Assembly (NCBI GenBank): GCA_016219165.1
Contig: JACRCB010000104.1
Coordinates: 1-6,470 of the forward strand
Reading direction: 5' to 3'
Origin: Deltaproteobacteria bacterium
Lineage (GTDB): Bacteria > Desulfobacterota > GWC2-55-46 > DRQE01
DNA length: 6,470 nt
The position numbers and the translations under genes were made by a program. The notes under the pieces are model-generated. The model was not told the origin of the DNA. It did not search any database and worked only from the letters and a program-made list of their open reading frames with translations. Positions 1 to 5,745 of the stretch are shown piece by piece; positions within the stretch are counted from its first letter, which is position 1; each line of letters starts with the position of its first letter.

Positions 1-122
1 TATGGAAAAGGGAATTCGACCCGAAAGAAAGAGGGCTCGAGCCCGGCATGGGGGTGGAATTCATAGACCTCCCGGCAGAGATAAGGGACAGGATAGACGG
101 GTGGGCGAAGAAGGGGCGGTAG
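1..122 (+). CDS. C-terminal end of a probable PilZ-domain protein (5' partial)
   Basis: The frame starting at base 3 is open from the window edge to a TAG stop at 120-122, giving 39 residues. The stretch GMGVEFIDLPAEIRDRI resembles the last beta strand and following helix of PilZ domains, where a G-x-G-V-x-F pattern is followed by a short acidic helix. PilZ domains bind cyclic di-GMP and usually control motility, adhesion or polysaccharide output. The RxxxR and D/NxSxxG ligand motifs would lie upstream of the window, so binding cannot be judged. The gene converges on cysS with a 55-bp gap in which I see no terminator hairpin. The identification rests on a short tail only; another protein with a similar ending is possible. 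Confidence 0.5.
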   Translation, partial: WKREFDPKERGLEPGMGVEFIDLPAEIRDRIDGWAKKGR

Positions 123-177
123 GGGGCGGCTTAAGACGCGCGTAGATGGTTTTGACTTTATGACTTAAGATTTACCA

Positions 178-1614
178 CTAAAAATGAAAAGAGGTCCCGG
201 TCCACTTCGTCCCCTCGTCCGTGTCTTCGAGGATTATGCCCTGCCTTTTGAGTTCATCCCTTATTTCGTCGGCCCTTTTAAAGTCCTTTTTCTTTCTCGC
301 CTCTTCCCTTTCCTTTATGAGTCTTTCCACCGCTTTCGCGGGAAGGCCGGTCATTTTCTTTCTCTTTGCGAAATACTCCTCATGAGTGCTTGAGAATACG
401 CCGAGGAACTTGCTTGCCTCTTTGAATACCGCCCTTACGACCGGAAGTTCTTCCGTCAGTTTATCTTTTTTTGCCCCGTCCATCATGCGGTTAGCCCCTG
501 CCACTTCCTCGAATATTATCCCTATGGCCCCGGCCGTGTTGAAGTCGTCGTCCATCGCCTCTATGATTGGCCGCATCCTTTTTTTTACAACTCCGGCTGC
601 GGCCTTTTTCTTTAAAATCTCCGGCCATTCCTCTTCCATCCTCTCAACGGTCCTGTAAAACCTCTCGGCCTTTGCCTCGGCCTCCTTAAGCGAATCCCCG
701 GAATAGTCTATGGGAGAGCGGTAGTGGCTCGAAAGGAGAAAGAGCCTCACGCTCTCCGGGGTGTGGGCCTTGAGCGCATCCCGGATATTCAGGATATTTC
801 CGAGGGATTTGCTCATCTTCTCTTTTTCTATGTTCACGAAGCCGTTGTGGAGCCAGTACCTTACAAAGGGCTTTCCGGTTGCTGTCTCGCTCTGGGCGAT
901 TTCATTTTCATGGTGCGGGAATATCAAATCCTTTCCGCCGCCGTGTATGTCGAGTGTTTCGCCGAGTTTTTCAAGGCACATCGCGGAGCATTCTATATGC
1001 CAGCCCGGTCTTCCTTGTCCCCATGGGCTTTCCCATGAAGGTTCATTCGCCTTACTTTTTTTCCACAGGGCGAAATCGAGCGGGTCGTCCTTGTTCTCGT
1101 CCACGGCAACCCTGGCCCCGCTTTCGAGTTCCTCGATATTCTTGCCAGAGAGTTTTCCGTAGCCCACAAACTTCCGCACCGAATAGAATACGTCCCCGTC
1201 CATCACGTAGGCATAACCCTTTTTTATGAGCGTACCTATAAGGTCAATCATTTCTTTTATGGTTTCAGTCGCTCTTGGGGTGTGGGTGGGTTTTTCAACG
1301 AAGAGTGCGGCCATGTCCTCGTTATATGCCTCTATGTAGCGCTCGGCGAGGTCTTTCCAATTTACCCCGTCCTTGTTGGCGCGGTTTATTATCTTATCGT
1401 CTATGTCCGTATAGTTTCTCGTGTAAACGACGTCATAGCCGGAGTACCTTAAGTACCTGTATACGACGTCGAAACTCACGGCGCTCCTTGCGTGGCCTAT
1501 GTGGCTTAAGTCGTATACGGTGGGGCCGCAGACATACATCCTGACCTTTCCCTTTTCAAGGGGGATGAAGTCTTCTTTCCCGCCCGTAAGGGTATTGAAG
1601 ACTTTAATCGGCAA
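178..1614 (-). CDS. cysS: Cysteinyl-tRNA synthetase
   Basis: This class I aminoacyl-tRNA synthetase attaches cysteine to tRNA-Cys in the cytoplasm. The 478-residue length is usual for the bacterial family. The Rossmann domain carries HIGH at residues 38-41 and KMSKS at 266-270. The zinc site that selects cysteine is complete: C29, C209 (in WHIECSAM), H234 and E238 (in FPHHENE). The tRNA-contacting helical bundle follows from about residue 300, ending in the usual small C-terminal domain with a DEGTKW-type tail. The start is a TTG at 1614-1612, supported by GAGAGG about 7 nt upstream and by the family's N-terminus (PIKVFNTLTG). The first 11 nt overlap the end of gltX, so translation is probably coupled. 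It is the last gene of the ispF-gltX-cysS unit. No clear intrinsic terminator follows it. Confidence 0.98.
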   Translation of the reverse strand: MPIKVFNTLTGGKEDFIPLEKGKVRMYVCGPTVYDLSHIGHARSAVSFDVVYRYLRYSGYDVVYTRNYTDIDDKIINRANKDGVNWKDLAERYIEAYNEDMAALFVEKPTHTPRATETIKEMIDLIGTLIKKGYAYVMDGDVFYSVRKFVGYGKLSGKNIEELESGARVAVDENKDDPLDFALWKKSKANEPSWESPWGQGRPGWHIECSAMCLEKLGETLDIHGGGKDLIFPHHENEIAQSETATGKPFVRYWLHNGFVNIEKEKMSKSLGNILNIRDALKAHTPESVRLFLLSSHYRSPIDYSGDSLKEAEAKAERFYRTVERMEEEWPEILKKKAAAGVVKKRMRPIIEAMDDDFNTAGAIGIIFEEVAGANRMMDGAKKDKLTEELPVVRAVFKEASKFLGVFSSTHEEYFAKRKKMTGLPAKAVERLIKEREEARKKKDFKRADEIRDELKRQGIILEDTDEGTKWTGTSFHF

Positions 1615-3004
1615 TACCTGTCCTCTCGAAAGATTCGTTTATTCTTTTGACCATTTCTTCCTTGCCGAGGATGACCAGTATGCTTCTGAGTTCAATCCCG
1701 GTTGTTCTTCCCGTAAGCGCGGCCCTTACGGGAAGAAGCAATTTCGCGCCCTTGAGGCCCGTTTCTTTAATCCCCTCCATAATAACCGCCGAGATTTCTC
1801 CGTTTATCTCCGTAACATCGGCAAGGGCTTTTTTAAGGGCATTTATAACCGTCCCGGCGTGGGGTTCCTTGAGTATCTTAAGGGCATCTTCCGTAAACTG
1901 CGGTTTTTTCATGAGAGGGCTGAGGAGGTCTGCGAGTTCGTTTGAGGTATGGGAGTTTCTTTTTACCATATCAACCGCCTTTACAAGCCTTTCCCTCTCC
2001 ACCCCCGCGAAAGAAGGCAATATCGAATCCGCGATTATTCCGGACGGGGTTTTTTCCATCGCCGTCTTGCCGAATTTTTTAAGGATGTTTACGTCGAATA
2101 CCGCGGGGCTTTTTGAAAGCCCCTTCCCATCGAAGAGTCCGGACATTTCTAAAGGCGTAAGGAATCCCTCGCCAAAAGACCATCCGAGACGGGCCAACGC
2201 ATTTAATATCGCTTCGGGGGGATACCCCTCCTCGCGCAGATTCCTTATGGAAAGCGGGCAGCGGCGTTTTCCGAGAGGGGACCTGTCGGTATCGAGGACA
2301 AGCGGAAGGTGCATATACTCGGGCGGGCCAAACCCGAGCGCCCCGGATAAGAGTATCTGCCTCGGTGTGTTCGAAAGATGGTCTTCCCCCCTTATAACGT
2401 GCGTTATCTCCATGAGGCCGTCGTCCACGGCGGCCGCAAAGTTATAGGTTGCAACCCTGTCCGCCCCTATGATGATGAAGTCCCCGAAGGCCGCGCCGTC
2501 GAAGGACATGGGGCCGTGCACCAGGTCAATAAACGAGATTTTTCCCCCCGGGACCTCGAACCTTATGGCCGGGTTTGCGCCTTCGGGGGCGACTTTCAGG
2601 CGCCTGCACCTTTTATCGTATCTGGGGGGCCTGCCGGCCTTCAACTGGCTCTTTTTAAGTTCCTCAAGCCTCTCCCTCGAGCAGTAACACCTGTATGCCC
2701 TGTTTTGTTCAAGGAGTTTTTCCGAGTATTTCAGGTAGGCGTCTATCCTTTCGGATTGTCTGTAAGGCCCGTAATCCCCGTCTTTATCCGGCCCTTCGTC
2801 ATAGGTAAGGCCGAGCCAGTTTAAATCCCCGATTATCGCCTTTTCGAATTCAAGGCTCGACCTTTTTCTGTCCGTATCCTCCATCCGGAGGACGGACCTT
2901 CCATGGAAGTGGCGGCTGAAAAGCCAGTTAAAGAGCGCGGTCCTTACGTTCCCGAGATGAAGGTGGCCCGTGGGGCTCGGGGCAAAACGCGTCCGGACCT
3001 CCAT
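1604..3004 (-). CDS. gltX: Glutamyl-tRNA synthetase with an atypical KMSKS-type loop
   Basis: This enzyme charges tRNA-Glu; in bacteria lacking GlnRS it may also charge tRNA-Gln, which cannot be decided here. The 466-residue length is normal. The N-terminal class I domain has FAPSPTGHLHLGNVRTALFNW, with the HIGH-type motif at 16-19, then RMEDTD (40-45), a likely zinc-binding C-Y-C at 106-108 with C133, and VIRGEDHLSNTPRQ (203-216). The KLSKR-type loop reads PLGKR (243-247), so the usual serine is glycine. SKSPAVFD is present at 298-305, but the W-L-N-x-x-Y segment that normally follows is not recognisable. The C-terminal anticodon-binding part ends in PVRAALTGRTTGIELRSIL and LGKEE, typical of GluRS. 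ATG lies 2 nt after the ispF stop, with AAGGGG in the ispF tail as a likely ribosome binding site. The 3' end overlaps cysS. The reading frame is intact. Confidence 0.95.
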   Translation of the reverse strand: MEVRTRFAPSPTGHLHLGNVRTALFNWLFSRHFHGRSVLRMEDTDRKRSSLEFEKAIIGDLNWLGLTYDEGPDKDGDYGPYRQSERIDAYLKYSEKLLEQNRAYRCYCSRERLEELKKSQLKAGRPPRYDKRCRRLKVAPEGANPAIRFEVPGGKISFIDLVHGPMSFDGAAFGDFIIIGADRVATYNFAAAVDDGLMEITHVIRGEDHLSNTPRQILLSGALGFGPPEYMHLPLVLDTDRSPLGKRRCPLSIRNLREEGYPPEAILNALARLGWSFGEGFLTPLEMSGLFDGKGLSKSPAVFDVNILKKFGKTAMEKTPSGIIADSILPSFAGVERERLVKAVDMVKRNSHTSNELADLLSPLMKKPQFTEDALKILKEPHAGTVINALKKALADVTEINGEISAVIMEGIKETGLKGAKLLLPVRAALTGRTTGIELRSILVILGKEEMVKRINESFERTGIAD

Positions 3005-3006
3005 AC

Positions 3007-3492
3007 CTAACGCTTCCCCTTTCTTTTATATATAAGGGCCACGGCATAGGCGGAGACGGCATGGCCTTTCCCCGTAAGGCCGAGCCCTTCTTCGGTCTTT
3101 GCCTTTACGTTCACGCGCTCGGCCGGGCATCCGAGGACCTCCGCTATCTTTTTTCTCATCATGGGCATGAAGGCCGTGAGTTTCGGCCTTTCGCATACAA
3201 TCGTTGAGTCCACGTTCGTAACCTTGAAGCCTTTTTTCCCAATCAATGCCGTTGTTCTTTCAAGGAGGGTTACGCTCGATATGTTTTTATAAGCCGCCTC
3301 GTCCGGAGGGAAGTGCCTGCCTATGTCTCCAAGGCCGGCGGCGCCGAGGAGTGAATCTATTATGGCATGGAGGAGCACATCCGCGTCCGAATGTCCTGAA
3401 AGCCCCATCGGATAGTCCACTTTGACGCCGCCGAGTATAAGGGGCCTTCCCTTAACAAGCCTGTGCAGATCGTAGCCGAAACCCGCCCTCAT
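3007..3492 (-). CDS. ispF: 2-C-methyl-D-erythritol 2,4-cyclodiphosphate synthase
   Basis: IspF is the fifth enzyme of the MEP isoprenoid pathway. It cyclises 4-diphosphocytidyl-2-C-methyl-D-erythritol 2-phosphate to MEcPP with release of CMP, as a cytosolic homotrimer. The 161 residues match the family length. The divalent-metal ligands are D8 and H10 (in GYDLH) and H42; GHSDADVLLHA (33-43) and DIGRHFPPD (56-64) are the active-site loops, and T133/E135 in KAKTEEGLGLTGKG mark the CDP-binding end. The ATG at 3492-3490 has AAGGTGA 4 nt upstream. It leads a compact unit with gltX and cysS. Its usual partner ispD lies 374 bp upstream instead of adjacent, separated by a MITE-like element, so ispF probably uses its own promoter near 3516. 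Confidence 0.98.
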   Translation of the reverse strand: MRAGFGYDLHRLVKGRPLILGGVKVDYPMGLSGHSDADVLLHAIIDSLLGAAGLGDIGRHFPPDEAAYKNISSVTLLERTTALIGKKGFKVTNVDSTIVCERPKLTAFMPMMRKKIAEVLGCPAERVNVKAKTEEGLGLTGKGHAVSAYAVALIYKRKGKR

Positions 3493-3515
3493 CCCTTCAC
3501 CTTGACTTTTTAAAG

Positions 3516-3521
3516 ATTATA
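3516..3521 (-). promoter_or_regulatory. Candidate -10 box for ispF-gltX-cysS
   Basis: The minus strand reads a perfect TATAAT 23 nt before the ispF ATG, predicting a transcription start near 3509 and a short leader carrying the AAGGTGA ribosome binding site. No good -35 hexamer lies 16-18 nt upstream (the best, CACGCA, is poor). That place is instead occupied by a direct repeat (3533-3552). If real, the promoter may need an activator. It would explain how ispF is expressed although the MITE-like element separates it from ispD. Confidence 0.5.
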
Positions 3522-3532
3522 CAAAGGATACA

Positions 3533-3552
3533 GGAATATGCGTGGAATATGC
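3533..3552 (-). repeat. Two 9-bp direct repeats overlapping the -35 region of ispF
   Basis: On the minus strand GCATATTCC occurs twice, at 3552-3544 and 3541-3533, with a 2-nt gap, so the period is 11 bp, about one helical turn. Relative to the start predicted from the TATAAT box, the copies cover about -43 to -24, where a regulator could contact RNA polymerase or replace the missing -35 element. The repeat is exact. Its role as an operator or activator site is inference. Confidence 0.5.
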
Positions 3553-3666
3553 AAGCGTTTTGAGAATGCCCGCGGTAAAGTATTCTCCGGGGGGATGGGG
3601 GGAAAGTTCGAGAGGGCCTCTTTACAGGGAGGTTCTCTTAAGGAAACTCTGAAAAATTGTATCTCT

Positions 3667-3718
3667 GGGAGAAACCTTCGGGCACCCACCCGCAGGGTGG
3701 GTCGGAAAGGTTTTCCCC
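3667..3718. repeat. Nested stem-loop inside the MITE-like element
   Basis: An inner perfect 8-bp stem ACCCACCC/GGGTGGGT (3684-3691 and 3695-3702) closes on a 3-nt GCA loop. An outer stem GGGAGAAACCTT (3667-3678) pairs with AAGGTTTTCCCC (3707-3718), with one mismatch and one G-T pair. GGAAAGG (3704-3710) can alternatively pair with CCTTTCC (3725-3731). The structure lacks an adjacent T-tract on either strand, so it is not a classical intrinsic terminator. Confidence 0.7.
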
Positions 3719-3743
3719 CAAACCCCTTTCCAAAGACTTTTAG

Positions 3744-3760
3744 GGTGGGCTGTGCCCACC
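3744..3760. repeat. GGTGGGC hairpin inside the MITE-like element
   Basis: GGTGGGC (3744-3750) and GCCCACC (3754-3760) form a perfect 7-bp stem with a TGT loop. The arms share the GGTGGG/CCCACC words with the stem at 3684-3702, so the two hairpins can also pair with each other. Confidence 0.7.
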
Positions 3761-3784
3761 AGAACTGAAAATTTTTGAAGAAAG

Positions 3785-3820
3785 TTTGAGAGAAACTTTT
3801 TATAAAAAGTTTCTCTCAAA
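3785..3820. repeat. Perfect 36-bp palindrome near the ispD side of the MITE-like element
   Basis: Bases 3785-3802 are the exact reverse complement of 3803-3820, with no mismatch over 18 bp per arm; symmetry ends at 3784/3821. The centre is AT-rich (CTTTTTATAAAAAG) and the arms end in TTTGAGAGAAA. In RNA it would fold into a long stem with a minimal loop about 50-80 nt after the ispD stop. It could stabilise the ispD mRNA 3' end or impede transcription. There is no strong T-tract beyond it, so a classical terminator is not claimed. Confidence 0.85.
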
Positions 3821-3866
3821 AGAATTAATCAGAGCTTCCTTAATCAATACTTTCCCGGCGGCCCGC

Positions 3867-4571
3867 TTAAGACCGCACCCTTCGTGAACGCAGCAAGCGT
3901 CCTGCGAAGGCGAGGTCCTCGACCGTGGTAATCTTTATGTTGCCGTAAGAGCCGGGTACAACGGCCACCCTATTGCCGAGTCTTTCAACGAGGGAACTGT
4001 CGTCTGTAGCGCGGGTATGGCCTTTTGCCTTTTTATACGCCTCTTTGAGTATTTCAAACCTGAATGCCTGCGGGGTCTGCGCAAAGGCAAGGGTATTCCT
4101 GTCAATGGTTTTCCTTACCGTATTCAGGGACACCTCTTTGACGGTATCTTTCAAGGGCACCGCGGCGATTGCCGAGCCGTATTTGAAAGCCGCTTTTACG
4201 GTGCGTCCTATCAGTTCGGGGGTTACAAAGGGCCGGGCCGCGTCATGGACGACCACGAAGTCCCATCCGTCCTTGATGCTGTCGAGGCCTCTTCTTACGG
4301 AATCCCCTCTTTCTCTTCCGCCGGCTATTACGGCGACAACCTTCCTACATTTGTATTTTTTTACTATATTTTCCCTGCAGTACCCTATGTCACCCGGCGC
4401 GACTACGACTACAACGGCATCTATAAGAGGGCAATCTTCAAATGCGTTGAGGGTGCGGGCGAGCATGGGTTTTTTCCCGAGCGGGAGATAGGGCTTTTTC
4501 TTCAGCCCCAGCCTTCTGCCCTTTCCGGCCGAGGGGATTATGGCTATGGTTCTTTTTGGCGGGGTTTTCAT
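3867..4571 (-). CDS. ispD: 2-C-methyl-D-erythritol 4-phosphate cytidylyltransferase
   Basis: IspD joins CTP and 2-C-methyl-D-erythritol 4-phosphate into CDP-ME, the third step of the MEP isoprenoid pathway, in the cytosol. The 234-residue length is typical. The nucleotide-binding loop IIPSAGKGRRLG (11-22) includes the catalytic R20, and K26 in KKPYL takes the place of the conserved lysine. GGRERGDSVRRGL (84-96) binds CTP, VHDAARPFV (108-116) and KDTV (141-144) form the active site, TPQAFR is at 166-171, ATDDSSLVE at 188-196, and K213 lies in GNIKITTVEDL. The ATG at 4571-4569 is the only start that keeps the family N-terminus, yet its ribosome binding site is weak. An intrinsic terminator precedes it and the MITE-like element follows it, so it may be a single-gene unit. 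I see no convincing promoter in the 77 bp upstream. Confidence 0.97.
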   Translation of the reverse strand: MKTPPKRTIAIIPSAGKGRRLGLKKKPYLPLGKKPMLARTLNAFEDCPLIDAVVVVVAPGDIGYCRENIVKKYKCRKVVAVIAGGRERGDSVRRGLDSIKDGWDFVVVHDAARPFVTPELIGRTVKAAFKYGSAIAAVPLKDTVKEVSLNTVRKTIDRNTLAFAQTPQAFRFEILKEAYKKAKGHTRATDDSSLVERLGNRVAVVPGSYGNIKITTVEDLAFAGRLLRSRRVRS

Positions 4572-4648
4572 CTGTGGGGAATGGAACTGAAAGGCCAGGG
4601 GCTGAGGTTGCTGTTAAGGAGAAACTTTTTCCGTAAACGCATGGAGAT

Positions 4649-4674
4649 AAAAAACCGGCAGACTCGAAGTCCGG
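4649..4674 (-). terminator. Intrinsic terminator after the PIN/TRAM gene
   Basis: Reading the minus strand, 9 nt after the PIN/TRAM stop, CCGG-ACT-TCG-AGT-CTG-CCGG (4674-4655) forms a hairpin with a 3-nt bulge, followed directly by six T (4654-4649). It would end the carD-PIN/TRAM transcript before ispD. The stem is short and bulged, so some read-through into ispD is likely, which may be how ispD is partly expressed. Confidence 0.6.
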
Positions 4675-4683
4675 GGGAGCGTT

Positions 4684-5730
4684 TTATGTAACCGCCCTCA
4701 CAACCGAGGGGGTCTTCCCCGCCTCTTTCACCCTCGAGAATATGAGCCGGCCGTTGGTTGTCTGGAGAATACTCGTAACCGAGACGTCAATGGTCTTTCC
4801 CACGTAATTTATCCCGTTATCCACCACCACCATCGTTCCGTCATCGAGGTATCCGACACCCTGTCCGTTCTCCTTCCCTTCCTTGACGATGAGTATCCTC
4901 ATCTCCTCGCTCGGAAGTATTGCGGGTTTCAGGGCGGTCGCAAGGGTATTGATGTTCAGGACGGCCGTGCCGTGGAGTTTCGCTATCTTATTGAGGTTTA
5001 CATCGTTTGTGAGGATCTTTGCGTTGTATTTCTTGGCGAATTCGACAAGTTTCATGTCGACCTGCCTTACCGAAGGGAAATCCTCCCGGGAGATAACCAC
5101 TTCCGCGGAAGTTTCTTTCTGCAGGCGCTCCAGGGTATCGAGCCCCCTCGCGCCCCTTGCCTTCTTAAGAGGGTCCGGAGAGTCGGCGATGTACTGGAGT
5201 TCGCTCAGCACGAACTGGGGGACTATGAGGGTGCCGTCAACAAAACCGCTCTTGCATATATCGGCGATCCTCCCGTCGATTATCACGCTCGTATCGAGAA
5301 GGAGGCTCGTTGCGCGGGGTGGAGCCTCGGCGGATTTTTCCTCCGTATGGCCGAGGAGGCCGTCCAACTTCCACTTGAATTCATCCCCCTTTTTCATCCC
5401 GACGCTTAAGCCTATGTAACCCAGGACGCAGTTGGTGAATATATAAGCGCTGAATTCGAAGTATGGGTTGTTGAAGAATTTCAGTACCAGCGGATAGGTA
5501 AGGAGGTTTGCGACTATAAGGCCCGTTATAAGTCCTATGGCGCCCCCGAGCACTATCCTCAGGGGGGTTCTGTTCACCCTCTCCTTAAACTTCAATGCGG
5601 CGAGCGCTATGAAGGTGCCGCTTACAACCCCTGTGTATGCTATCCACTCGTTGCCTACTATATGCCCCAGTATGAAATACCCGCTCAAGGAGGCGAAACC
5701 TATGAGCAATAATTTCATTAATAACTGCAC
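4684..5730 (-). CDS. Membrane-anchored PIN/TRAM domain protein (YacL type)
   Basis: The protein has four hydrophobic segments at about residues 4-23, 28-47, 57-83 and 93-111, then a cytosolic PIN-type nuclease domain (about 142-270) and a C-terminal TRAM domain (about 275-335). The PIN acidic residues are visible: D146 in LLLDTSVIIDG, E177 in VPQFVLSELQ, D225, and D243 in ILTNDVNL. TRAM domains bind RNA. The architecture and 348-residue length match the Bacillus YacL family, whose substrate is not firmly known; a membrane-bound ribonuclease is the likely role by inference. GTG at 5730-5728 is chosen because AAAGGT lies 8 nt upstream, whereas the in-frame ATG four codons later is too far from it. 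It follows carD by 15 nt and is probably co-transcribed with it. A terminator ends the unit. Confidence 0.9.
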   Translation of the reverse strand: MQLLMKLLLIGFASLSGYFILGHIVGNEWIAYTGVVSGTFIALAALKFKERVNRTPLRIVLGGAIGLITGLIVANLLTYPLVLKFFNNPYFEFSAYIFTNCVLGYIGLSVGMKKGDEFKWKLDGLLGHTEEKSAEAPPRATSLLLDTSVIIDGRIADICKSGFVDGTLIVPQFVLSELQYIADSPDPLKKARGARGLDTLERLQKETSAEVVISREDFPSVRQVDMKLVEFAKKYNAKILTNDVNLNKIAKLHGTAVLNINTLATALKPAILPSEEMRILIVKEGKENGQGVGYLDDGTMVVVDNGINYVGKTIDVSVTSILQTTNGRLIFSRVKEAGKTPSVVRAVT

Positions 5731-5745
5731 GCGCCGTTACCTTTA

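Larger units (their letters stand above)
3638..3843. mobile_element. MITE-like non-coding element between ispD and ispF
   Basis: The ends 3638-3658 and 3823-3843 are inverted copies matching at 18 of 21 positions (TTAAGGAA[A/G]CTCTGA core). Both ends carry TTAA at the edge, so the element can be read as about 200 bp (3641-3840) flanked by a TA target duplication. That is the pattern of MITEs mobilised by IS630/Tc1-mariner-type transposases. The interior codes for no recognisable protein and is packed with hairpins: a nested stem-loop at 3667-3718, a GGTGGGC/GCCCACC hairpin at 3744-3760, and a perfect 36-bp palindrome at 3785-3820. The right end lies 23 bp from the ispD stop. The insertion lies between two genes that are normally adjacent, and the transcript of ispD would enter it at once. 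The transposase family is inferred; a second copy is needed to prove mobility. Confidence 0.6.

Noticed and set aside
123..177. Possible terminator between the converging PilZ-like gene and cysS
   Set aside because: Two CTTAAG sites and short direct repeats are present, but no stable hairpin with a T-tract on either strand.
1647..2447. A 266-codon open frame on the plus strand
   Set aside because: It lies wholly inside gltX on the opposite strand, has low-complexity serine/proline-rich composition and no recognisable motif, while gltX is certain.
3502..3523. TTGACT followed by TATACA on the plus strand, resembling a promoter
   Set aside because: The spacer is only 10 nt, too short for sigma70, and no plus-strand gene follows.
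3562..3587. GAGAAT/ATTCTC inverted repeat upstream of ispF
   Set aside because: Six-base arms with a 14-nt loop are too weak and expected by chance.
3622..3819. A 65-codon open frame on the minus strand across the MITE-like element
   Set aside because: It consists of translated hairpin arms and palindrome, lacks a ribosome binding site and shows no domain; frames open on the other strand as well. It is a by-product of the repeat.
4572..4648. Possible promoter for ispD
   Set aside because: The best -35-like TTTACG has no acceptable -10 hexamer at 16-18 nt; support is too thin to annotate.
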